This document shows, one piece after another, positions 53,401 through 62,000 of a DNA stretch of 62,000 bases. The first letter of the stretch is position 1; every line of letters starts with the position of its first letter. The notes under the pieces were generated by a model that ran no database searches, was not told the DNA's origin, and was given only the letters and a program-made list of their open reading frames with translations. The position numbers and the translations under genes are program-made. The DNA comes from Nematostella vectensis. Its lineage: Eukaryota > Cnidaria > Anthozoa > Actiniaria > Edwardsiidae. The stretch lies in NCBI RefSeq assembly GCF_932526225.1, contig NC_064045.1:10010022-10072021 (forward strand), in the 5' to 3' direction.

Positions 53401-56400
53401 GGTGTTGAACTGATGTTATGTTGCGTCATAAACTAATTTCACTGCACAAACTGGTAGGCTTTGGCTGTTTTGCCACACATTTTACTCAGTTTTGTGTGAA
53501 GCCGGGTTTCTGTTTTATCGCAGTGTGACAGCATACACTCTCTAGCACTTTCCTAATGCCATATTTCTTTTGATCTCACTGATGTGTTTTCCTTGTGTCT
53601 AGAATGGCGGCAAGGGTCTTCTCAACACAAAAGAAAGAGACGGGAAAAGCCCATTGCACTATGCTGCCGCCAAAGGAGATATAAGGGTATATACAATAAT
53701 GATTGTAGCAGTCGCCTCGTTGTATGTCGGCTCATTTCTACACTACTCCACATACACATACACACATACATTAAGGAAATCCATGAGGATAACCCAAAAA
53801 AGACAATTGAACCCCTCTTACCTTACGGAGAAGACTAGGAGGGGTGTAGCCAGGGGGAGGGCCGAGGGAGCCAACCCCACCCCCCCCCCCCCCCCCCGTC
53901 CAGCAGCCACGCCCCTGAATAGTGATGGTGATTAGAATAAAACGCCTTTTTCATGTATGTGCCGTTCCAAAAATGCAAATGCATATTATAGTGAGACTAT
54001 TATGATTTTACACTAGATTATACGTCAGCTGCTAGAGGCAGGCTCTCAAGTTGACCAGAAAGATGACGAGGAGAGAATTCCGCTGCATTACGCTGCCGAG
54101 TAAGTTCCCTGCTTCGGACTAGCTCCCCCCTAAGGTGCAAATATATATCCCCCCTGATGCTTTGAATTAGCGCCCCCTCTAAGGTGCAAACATACTCTTC
54201 TAATGCTTTGAATTAGCGCCCCCTATAAGGTGCAAACATATTCCCCTAATGCTTTGAATTAGCGCCCCCTTTAAGGAGCAAACATACTCTTCTAATGCTT
54301 TGAATTAGTTCCCCCTCTAAGACGCAAATATATCCCCCTGATTCTTTGAATAAACCCCCTTCTCCAAGGCGCAAACATACTCTTCTAATGCTTTGAATTA
54401 GTTCCCCCTCTAAGACGCAAATATATCCCCCTGATTCTTTGAATAAACCCCCTTCTCCAAGGCGCAAACATACTTTTCTAATGCTTTGAATTAGTTCCCT
54501 CTCTAAGGCGCAAATATATCCCCCTGATTCTTTGAATAAACCCCCTTCTCCAAGGCGTAAACATACTCTTCTAATGCTTTGAATTAGTTCCCTCTCTAAG
54601 GCGCTAATATATCTCATATTGCTTCGAATAATGCCCCTCTCCCTTAGGCGCAAAGTCGCCCCACCCCCTCCCTAACTTTCCCGTTTGTATTAGTTTCCGA
54701 TTGATGATTAACCATTTGGGTCACCGACAAGACGGTTGTGATTTTTCTGTCATTTCAGGAATGGTAACTTGTGTGTTGTTAACGCGCTTCTGGACAAACA
54801 ATCTTCTACTATCGACGATAGGGATTCCAGACTTTCTCTCACATATGCTGCTGCGGGCGGTCATGTAGCCGTTGTTAAATACCTGCTTGACAAAGGCGCA
54901 GAGATCGATACAAGGTCAGTAACTCTCGAAAGAATGTGGTCAAAGTGAAAGTTCTCCCAAATATGTCCCTCACAATCCATAGGAGTGTCCAGAAGTAGCC
55001 CGCAATGCTTCATGGGTGTAGAATGGATAAACATTTTTAATGATTTGTGAGATAATCAGGGGTGTTTCGAGGTAATCAGGCGGTGGTTGTGAGATAATCA
55101 GGGGGGGGGTGGTTGTGAGATAATCAGGGGGGTGGTTGTGAGATAATCAGGGGGGGTGGTTGTGAGATAATCAGGGGGGTGGTTGTGAGATAATCAGGGG
55201 GATGGTTGTGAGATAATGAGGGTGGGTGGTTGTGAGATAATCAGGGGGGATGGTTGTGAGATAATCAGGGGGGCTGGTTGTGAGATAATCAGGGTGGGTG
55301 GTTGTGAGATAATCAGGGGGGATGGTTGTAGGAAAGTCAGGGGGGATGGTTGCGAGAAAATCAGGGGGTGTTGTGAGATAGTCAGGGGGGCGTTGTGAGA
55401 TAGTCAGGGGGGATTTTGCAAGATAGTCAGGGGGGATGTTGTGAGATAGTCAGGGGGGGATGGTTGCGAGAAAATCAGGGGGGATGTTGTGAGATAGTCA
55501 GAGGGACGTTGGGAGATAATCAGAGGGGTATGGTTGTGAGATAGTCAGGGGGACGTTAGAGATAGTCAGGGAGACGTTGTGAGATAGTCAGGGGGACGTT
55601 GTGAGATAGTCTGGGGGACGTTGTGAGATAGTCAGGGGTGTGCCCGGAGATGGGTAATTTTTAGAATCAATAACTTTTCTCTGTCATCATTTTGTTATTC
55701 ATGTACTATTCATTTCTGAAGAGACTATGATCGCACCACCCCTCTTCTATACGTCGCCAAGGTCGGTTGCCTCAGGACAGCGAAAGTGCTTCTTGACCAA
55801 GGCGCCAAGATTAACGCCACGGACAAGAACAGGGTAAGAGATATCAGGTGGCTTTGAGATGAAACAAAGGCGACGGTAAAACCTCCGTGCTTTATTCGAA
55901 AATTCCGTTAAATACCAAATGAGTTTCAATGAAGAAATCTTAATTTTTTACTCAGAGCCCTAAATAAAAATTAACTAAAAGAAAAGAACATATTAAGTTT
56001 CTCGTCGCAGTTTGATAAAGAAAGGTTGAAACATATCCAATAAATGTTTTTATAGCAACACGCTCTAACATGGCCACCAAGACAAAGTTTTAAAAAAGCT
56101 AGCCAATTGGCATGCGAGATTTACATTTTTTTTATTGCCACCAACTTCAACTAGAAGTATTATGTCGTGTTTTGATGTGCACTTAAGCATTTCTTCGCAT
56201 GCTGATTGGCTAGTAAAGTCCAAGTAATCAAATAGCACGTTTCTCGCATCCCTATTGGTTTACTACACAAAACTGTCAAGGTGGCCACGGTGGCGCGCGT
56301 CGTATCAGATAGCACGTTTCTCGCATCCTTATTGGCTTATTTCACAAAACTGTCAAGGTGGCCACGGTACCGCGCGCCGTATCAGATAGCACGTTTCTCG

Positions 56401-59400
56401 CATCCTTATTGGCTTTCTTCACAAAACTGTCAAGGTGGCCACGGTAGCGCGCTTCGTATCAGATAGCACGTTTCTCACATCCCTATTGGCTTACTTCACA
56501 AAACTGTCAAGGTGGCCACGGTAGCGCGCTTCGTATCAGACAGCACGTTTCTCGCATCCTTATTGGCTTTCTTCACAAAACTGTCAAGGTGGCCACGGTG
56601 GTGCGCGTCGTATCAGATAGTACGTTTCTCGCATCCTTATTGGCTTACTTCACAAAACTGTCAAGGTGGCCACGGTAGCGCGCTTCGTATCAGATAGCAC
56701 GTTTCTCGCATCCTTATTGGTTTACTACACAAAGCTGTCAAGGTGGCCACGATAGCGCGCGTCGTATCAGATAGCACGTTTCTCGCATCCTTATTGGTTT
56801 ACTACACAAAGCTGTCAAGGTGGCCACGATAGCGCGCGTCGTATCAGATAGCACGTTTCTCGCATCCTTATTGGTTTACTTCACAAAACTGTCAAGGTGG
56901 CCACTGGAGCGCGCGTCGCTCAGTAACGTAAAACTGTTGAACTTTCAAATAAATTCCATTAACAGGAAAATTTCTAACATTGATGTTAATTATTTCGCTT
57001 ATATCTGCCAAGCTAATTTTAACGAAACGCCTGTTGGAATACTTTGATTACGTGCTCTTTTTATGATCGTATTGTCGAGTGCTCTCATTTCAACTCGTTT
57101 TTAGTCTTTTTTCTAATGCTGCTAACACACGTAACCTTTCATTTCAATTCGTTCCCAGTTCTCCGCACTTATCATGGCAGCTGGATGTGGAAGACACGAG
57201 CTAGTCACCATGCTCCTTGACCGAGGAGCAGACATGTCAATCATTTCAAACAGCGGGCAGAATTGTTTGTTGGCCGCTATAGAAGCAGGACATAGAAGCG
57301 CATGTATGGCCATCATCAAGCATGAACGGTGAGTTTTAGTTTCTATTGCGCGCTTAACACCGTGGCCACTAAACATCAAATTTTACCAAGTTGGGCAATA
57401 TAAGGCATGCGAGATTTAGAAAAAAATATCCTCCTTCATTTTGGAATTGAATCGCACAGATCTGCTTTTTTGAACCTATGTAGAAAACGCTGTTGTTTTG
57501 GGAGTCTTTTAAACTGCTTACAGCTCCTGTTTGTGCACACGTCAGGGGAATAAAGAAAAGTCCCATTCCGCGCGCGGTCCCAGGTCACCACAGGCCATCT
57601 ATTCATGTTTACGCATGAGTTTTGCTCTGCTCGTGAAAGTGGAGGCGTGACAGAACTATGGCATCTGGTGACCTGGAACCGCGCGCGCAACGCGGACCTA
57701 TCAGTTTTTTTTACTGACCTTGGCCATCAAAGGGTTGGGGGGCTGCAAAGCGGTGTAAAAGTCTGTTATCAAGAAAACTTTCAATGATTTCTCAATTGGC
57801 CAAAGATGGACACAATCATCTTGTATTTTTTAATTTGAATTTACGAAGCTCCCTCGATGTGGCAAATTTAAAAATGACAGTACAGGTATTACAAATAAGA
57901 AACTTCCTTATATGGAAGTGACCGCACTCAACTGCAATTTTTGCTTCTTTTGTTTTGTTATCCTTCAAGGTGGGAAGAGGCTTGTAACATAAATGCTTGT
58001 GACGTGAACCGGTCCCCTATGAAATGCTTAATCGAAAAATTCCCGGATGTAGCCAAGGTAAAGAGATAGTAATTAAGCAATAACAAGAGACCATGATGAA
58101 AGAGAACGATTTCCCTGTATTAGGTATGTTCCAATGATGACGTCCGTGAAAGCTATTATTAGAACAACCAGTTATTTTTAGATAGGCCTCTGATTGGTCA
58201 GCGCTCACGTTTCCTAGCATCATGAGTCTTAACAGCAAAGGCTGTTTTGGAAATCTTTTTGACCGAAAATACCTCCCCTCTTTACGAACGCTGTGAAAAT
58301 GATTTTCCAGAGAGTACGCTGGATTCAATCAACCGTTTCTCGGACATTAAAGACATTAAAATGGATAGAGTGCGTGATTTTAGGCGTGGGGAACAACTTC
58401 CCCAGTAAACGTTTTCCTATCTGATTCGCAATATAAAACAACAATCAATCAGAAATCTGTGTTTACAACACACAATTCTCTTCCAATTCTCTTTTAATGA
58501 AAAAGATACATCCAGAACTTAATACCATTATATTAACACCGATATTGTGTTTATTAAGACAGGTATTTCACAAATAAAAGATTTCAAGTCTTTATAATGA
58601 CGTGAATCTTTATTCACTGACAAGGGTTTCTTCAGTGACATAATTTTTGAACATTTGCGTGAAGAATTTAAGTTCATTCATCTAAAAATATTGAAGATCA
58701 AAGAGCCTTCTTGTATTAAAATACATAACATAGATTCTGATAATGCCTAGGATTCTATCTGATAAAATTGCAGAAATAAAGAACTTTTAAGGAGTCAGCC
58801 TGATGCATCTTGAATGAACTCCCCGAAGTCTTCCCGTTCAATTATTTATATAACATTTAGATGACTTAACATCAGATAACTTAACAGATACCGCTACACC
58901 ACCCTACGAGTAGCATGATCATAAGGTATGAGGAGCAGCTATAAGGATAAAAAACAGGAAGCGAACGAAGTAAAAAGTGCAGAGGGGAAAAAGTTTGTTG
59001 TGAAAATGTAATAGCTCGCGAGGTGCCCATAAGCAAATATGGCGCGACGAACCATATATAGATACTATGACTGACAAGCTCGCGCAATCTAAAAATAGCT
59101 TTCAAGGACGACATCAGTGGCCACAAGGATTCGTTCTCATATATCATGGTCTCTTGGCAATAATCAATTCATTAATCAAGAGTAATTAAGCAATAAGTTG
59201 TTCCAGGAAATAGCGTTCTTCCACAACGACCGGAATTTCCAATTCTCTCCTTTAGGAGCGTAACTTTTTTCTTGAATCACCCAATTTGCGTTCCTCTTAT
59301 AAGAATACCTATTCCTTTTTTTTCAATTACTTTAGTAGATGGTTTACCTTTGCCATGTATTCTTTACCAGATTGTAATGGACAAGTGCATAACCAGGTCA

Positions 59401-62000
59401 GAGCACCAAGACAGTGACGAGAAACTCCAAGTAAGATAGGAATAACCTCAACCGAAGGGAGAGTTCATTTATTATCCCGAGGAGGGGGCGTGAGGATTTT
59501 GATAAAAGTAAGGGATACAATTAGTTGATCCCCCCTTCAGGAGTAACACAATTGTTCAAGCCCCCCTTACACTTACCCCATATTTTCCTTATCCCTCTCC
59601 CTCTCCCTCTCCCTATCCTTATCCCTCTCCCTACCCCTATTCCTATCCATCCCTCTCCCTCTCCCTATCCTTATCCCTACCCCTACCCCTACCCCTACCC
59701 CTCTCTTTCTCCCTCTCCCTCTCCCTCTCCCTCTCCCTCTCCCTCTCCCTCTCCCTCTCCCTCTCCCTCTCCCTCTCCCTCTCCCTCTCCCTCTCCCTCT
59801 CCCTCTCCCTCTCCCTCTCCCTCTCCCTCTCCCTCTCCCTCTCCCTCTCCCTCTCCCTCTCCCTCTCCCTCTCCCTCTCCCTCTCCCTCTCCCTCTCCCT
59901 CTCCCTCTCCCTCTCCCTCTCCCTCTCCCTCTCCCTCTCCCTCTCCCTCTCCCTCTCCCTCTCCCTCTCCCTCTCCCTCTCCCTCTCCCTCTCCCTCTCC
60001 CTCTCCCTCTCCCTCTCCCTCTCCCTCTCCCTCTCCCTCTCCCTCTCCCTCTCCCTCTCCCTCTCCCTCTCCCTCTCCCTCTCCCTCTCCCTCTCCCTCT
60101 CCCTCTCCCTCTCCCTCTCCCTCTCCCTCTCCCTCTCCCTCTCCCTCTCCCTCTCCCTCTCCCTCTCCCTCTCCCTCTCCCTCTCCCTCTCCCTCTCCCT
60201 CTCCCTCTCCCTCTCCCTCTCCCTCTCCCTCTCCCTCTCCCTCTCCCTCTCCCTCTCCCTCTCCCTCTCCCTCTCCCTCTCCCTCTCCCTCTCCCTCTCC
60301 CTCTCTCTCTACATTTGACAACAGTGACTGGTCATGAAGAGCAATTGCAGTGCAGGACGACATAGACAGGACATTAGACGACATAGACGGGACATTGAAC
60401 GACATATACGGGACATTAGACGACATAGACGGGACATTGGACGACATAGATCGGCCATTGGACGACATAGACGGCACATTGGACGACATAGACGGGACAT
60501 TGGACGGCAAAGACGGGACATCGAAAGACATAGACGGGGCATTGGACGATATAAACGGGGCATTGGACGATATAGACAGGACATTAGACGACATTGACGG
60601 GACATTGAACGACATAGACGGGACATTGGACGACATAGACGGGGCATTGAACGACATGGACGGGACATTGGACGACATAGACAGGACATTGGACGACATA
60701 GACAGGACATTGGACGACATAGACCGGACATTGGACGACATAGACGGCACATTGGACGACATAGACGGGACATTGGACGGCATAGATGCGACATCGAAGG
60801 ACATGGATAGGACATTGGATGACATAGATGGGACATTGGACGACATAGACGGGGCATTGAACGACTTGGACGGGACAGAGGACGACATAGACGGCGCATT
60901 GAACGACATAGACGGGACATTGGATGACATAGACGGGACAGAGGATGACATAGACGGGGCAGATGACGACATAGATTGAACAGAGGACGGGACATCACTC
61001 GGCGGAACAGCACTGCCAGATGACTGATCATTTGACTCACTCAAGAGTGAGTCAAAAATTGAAAACCAATATTGGATCTGCCTAGACACATGAAGCAGGG
61101 AATTGGACTGGTCAGATGTGCTAGGCAGATCCCTCAGACGAGAGGCCATCTTCTCGACAGAATTGAGGAGGGCAGGAATGGCCGCTCTGTTGTAAAAGTA
61201 ACATAAACAATAAGATATTGTTATGGACAGAAAATTGACAGTCAATTGATTTCGCAAAAGCTAGGCTGGCAGAGATAGAGTACCTGGTCTTTTTCACGAT
61301 TCCTGCCGTGTTTTGTATGGAAAAGAAGATGTTATGTTATATACCTAATAGATATATCAAATGCAATCAAACTTTCTATTATATCACAACTGACTGTATG
61401 TACCTGTGATCTTGCTAACTGGCCCTGCCTGTTTTAAATGTTGCCCAATAGATGGGTCAGCAGCCATATTTTTCAGATATGTAGCAAAGGTTGGGGCCTG
61501 AAAGACAAAAAAAACTGATAATACTTTTGACAATCATGATTATAGTGCAGATTTTTACAGTAGAATGTTTTTTCATCATTCGCAATTATTTTCATTGCAG
61601 TAGTAACAAAATGGTAAGGGGGCTGTGCAACAATTATTGGGAGGGGACCAAGTCTAATATCATTCCTCTTTTTGGAAAGAAATGGAGAGGCACCAATAAA
61701 ACATGATCATTGGCAAAAAAATAACCCTGAGGGATAGCAACTTGGGTGTGGTCAACAGCAGTTTGTGTTTTCTTTTTCTTGATTTCAGATTAACAAAATC
61801 AAATTTCTTTTTGTAAACTTGCACCCAGGAGAGTGCAAGGGTGTAAGATTATCATAATTTTTGTGTTGCAGTCTCCCGACATATCCCCCCCCCTCTCTCT
61901 CTCTTACTTCGGTTTCCGCCTCTGGAAAAAAGACTTTATTTTTTCTTGTTCAGATCACTTACAACTACAAGTACCTTGACCCTGCACCTGAAAAAGACAC
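44454..62000 (+). CDS. TRPA1: TRPA1-like channel gene, ankyrin-repeat half (continues past the window)
   Basis: Nineteen exons join in frame: 44454-44460 (ATG GCT G), 44544-44779, 46744-46900, 47152-47336, 48424-48531, 49652-49760, 50255-50352, 50876-50923, 51635-51759, 52810-52858, 53184-53381, 53603-53686, 54017-54099, 54759-54914, 55722-55833, 57159-57328, 57970-58057, 59371-59430 and 61954-62000. They encode a roughly 80-residue head and then about 14-17 ankyrin repeats ([39 protein letters not shown]). The end of the repeats is TRPA1-specific: [33 protein letters not shown] and [10 protein letters not shown] resemble the link from ankyrins to the channel in TRPA1. TRPA1 is a chemical- and temperature-sensing cation channel. 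The six-helix pore must lie to the right. Symbol given at family level; orthology within cnidarian TRPA paralogues is untested. Introns are full of repeats. No broken exon was found. Confidence 0.9.
45769..46143. mobile_element. 375-bp MITE in TRPA1-like intron 2
   Basis: The left end CGACAGGAGCAAAAAATGGC (then AAGATTAAAATTGTAAG) is matched in reverse at 46106-46143 by GCCATGTTTTGCTCCTGTCG. Inner arms also pair (TCTCGAGATATAATTG-like blocks around a TTTTGCCCAAATTGGGCAAT centre), so the whole element can fold back. T-runs flank both sides. Confidence 0.85.
47325..48060 (+). repeat. 37-bp tandem repeat starting at TRPA1-like exon-4 donor
   Basis: About 18 copies of GGTAGTAACATGTGTTGATC followed by CTAAATAGGGGGGAGAA. 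The first copy is the real donor (GTCAAG|GTAGTAAACATGTGTTG). Many copies keep AAG|GTAGTAA. One copy near 47782 again contains exon-end sequence (GGAAGTGTTCACATGGT), which shows the exon edge was part of the amplified segment. Confidence 0.92.
48679..49065. mobile_element. 387-bp hAT-type non-autonomous element with 8-bp target duplication
   Basis: The ends TAGGGACGAGTCGGTTATAC and (reverse of the right end) TAGGGACGAGTCGATTATGC match. The element is flanked by a perfect 8-bp direct repeat GTACTGAA at 48671-48678 and 49066-49073. Eight-bp duplications and TAGGG/CAGGG ends are the mark of hAT transposons. There is no transposase inside. AGCATAATTT motifs recur internally. Confidence 0.9.
50007..50212 (+). 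mobile_element. Second, 3'-incomplete copy of the 5515 MITE family
   Basis: TAGGGGACTTGCGCTAAGAG, then CACGTGACTGTTTGGGTG and GTGTGACGGGCGCA, match 5515-5690 along their length apart from a short insertion. The 3' inverted end is missing or too diverged. It ends about 40 bp before the acceptor of TRPA1-like exon 7 (50255). Confidence 0.85.
52290..52407. repeat. Copy of the G-run/CTACGGCCCTGT dispersed repeat
   Basis: ACACAGCCACGCCCCTACTGGTCATC...GTGCCCCCAGTGCCC...CTACGGCCCTGT closely matches 29618-29722 in the TLDc intron. It is the second clear member of this interspersed family. A shorter relative ends at about 53920. Confidence 0.8.
54111..54650 (+). repeat. ~46-bp tandem repeat after TRPA1-like exon 13
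   Basis: About 11-12 copies of CTTTGAATTAGCGCCCCCTC followed by TAAGGTGCAAACATA and TTCTAATG-type spacers, starting 10 bases after the donor at 54100. Two sub-types alternate (CATACTCTTC and TATATCCCCCTG), so there is a higher-order period of about 92-115 bp. The long minus-strand open frame here is a by-product. Confidence 0.9.
55070..55640 (+). repeat. ~22-bp GATAATCAGGGGGG tandem repeat
   Basis: About 25 copies of GGTTGTGAGATAATCAGGGG with variable G-run length, in the intron after TRPA1-like exon 14. The GATAATC/GATAGTC sub-types are grouped, the latter towards the 3' side. Confidence 0.93.
56274..56905 (+). repeat. 77-bp tandem repeat, about eight to nine copies
   Basis: Regular 77-bp period (GTGGCCACGG at 56281, 56358, 56435, 56512 and on). 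The unit contains GTCAAGGTGGCCACGGTAGC, GTATCAGATAGCACGTTTCT and CGCATCCTTATTGGCTTAC. It includes an inverted CCAAT box (ATTGG) and GGCC palindromes. It lies in the intron after exon 15 of the TRPA1-like gene. Confidence 0.95.
59583..60307. repeat. (CCCTCT)n hexanucleotide expansion
   Basis: The first 120 bases are degenerate (CCCTATCCTTATCC, CCCCTACCCCTA). From about 59709 to 60307 there are close to 100 uninterrupted CCCTCT units. It is a pure pyrimidine strand opposite (GGGAGA)n, in the TRPA1-like intron between exons 18 and 19. Because the unit is six bases, one frame on each strand stays open (SerPro or GluGly repeats). I do not treat these as proteins. Confidence 0.97.
60356..60976. repeat. 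21-bp minisatellite (GACATAGACGGGACATTGGAC)
   Basis: About 29 copies of a 21-bp unit, GACGACATAGACGGGACATT+G, directly after the hexanucleotide tract. The period is a multiple of three, so long frames exist on both strands. Copies vary at a few fixed positions (GGGACA/GGGGCA/CGGCCA). Confidence 0.95.
60977..61953. other. Rest of TRPA1-like intron before exon 19
   Basis: A short hairpin (GACTCACTCAAGAGTGAGTC, about 61034) lies just after the minisatellite. Otherwise the stretch is AT-rich with no exon or repeat recognised. An open frame at 61491-61706 lacks a proper start and family features. Confidence 0.5.

Noticed and set aside
54246-54653. 135-residue minus-strand frame (repeats of ELIQSIR)
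   Set aside because: Reverse reading of the 46-bp repeat in a TRPA1-like intron; no independent gene features.
59583-59710. Interstitial telomere (CCCTAA)n
   Set aside because: Some CCCTA-like units occur in the degenerate start, but no run of true CCCTAA is present.
59525-60337. 270-residue Ser-Pro repeat frame
   Set aside because: It is a translation of (CCCTCT)n. Any uninterrupted hexamer tract stays open in frame. It lies in an intron and has no non-repeat domain.
60350-60979. Asp-rich repeat frame (DDIDGTL) on the + strand
   Set aside because: Same 21-bp minisatellite. Open frames exist in several phases on both strands, which argues against coding.
59695-61257. 520-residue minus-strand frame (SMSSNVP and EG repeats)
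   Set aside because: Made only of the 21-bp and 6-bp repeats, both multiples of three, so openness is expected without selection.
61491-61706. 71-residue hydrophobic frame near the right edge
   Set aside because: No ATG start in context, lies inside the TRPA1-like intron, and resembles AT-rich noise.

Overview
The window is animal nuclear DNA. It has multi-exon genes with GT-AG introns, metazoan channel families, many inverted-repeat transposons, two LINE-type retrotransposons, and large satellites and minisatellites. Gene content and repeat style fit an anthozoan cnidarian such as Nematostella. That placement is my inference; no species-specific marker was tested.

Layout, all host genes on the + strand. 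(1) 1-13380: the 3' part of a polycystin-1-like gene (REJ/GAIN region, GPS, PLAT, 11 membrane segments, polycystin channel). It enters from the left edge, and I resolve 12 exons. (2) 13381-22900: a transposon-rich gap. A roughly 5.7 kb inverted-repeat element (15860-21600) holds a nearly full-length CR1/L2-like LINE on the - strand. Its ORF1 has a SAP motif and an SGNH esterase; its ORF2 (endonuclease-RT) has one in-frame stop. (3) 22945-26575: a six-exon gene for an unrecognised helix-rich protein, with an AAGATGGCGGC promoter motif. (4) 28551-31169: a type II membrane TLDc-domain gene and a second partial TLDc copy, both with reading-frame damage. (5) 32177-42785: a 52-bp satellite of about 125 copies, split by a 4.0 kb LINE with one intact 1048-residue ORF and a 21-bp target duplication. 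(6) 44454 to the right edge: the ankyrin-repeat half of a TRPA1-like channel gene, resolved as 19 exons. Its channel domain lies beyond the window.

The pattern I find most unusual is shared by three unrelated host genes. In five introns the tandem repeat begins exactly at the 5' splice site. In at least four of them the repeat unit carries the end of the upstream exon plus the splice donor, so each array is a ladder of potential donors. Conversely, each unit of the 52-bp satellite contains a branchpoint-like CACTAAC, a pyrimidine tract and TAG, which is a near-ideal 3' splice acceptor. Together they suggest that splice-site-containing segments are repeatedly amplified in this genome. Other material includes at least nine fold-back or MITE-like elements (one with a clean 8-bp hAT-type target duplication), a tRNA-derived SINE-like segment, and a roughly 700-bp (CCCTCT)n tract beside a 21-bp minisatellite. 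Those last two create long open frames that are not genes.

Functionally, the two channel genes encode proteins of the TRP superfamily (polycystin and TRPA1 types). Nothing in the sequence shows that they are co-regulated. All exon borders were read by eye from splice consensus and reading-frame continuity.
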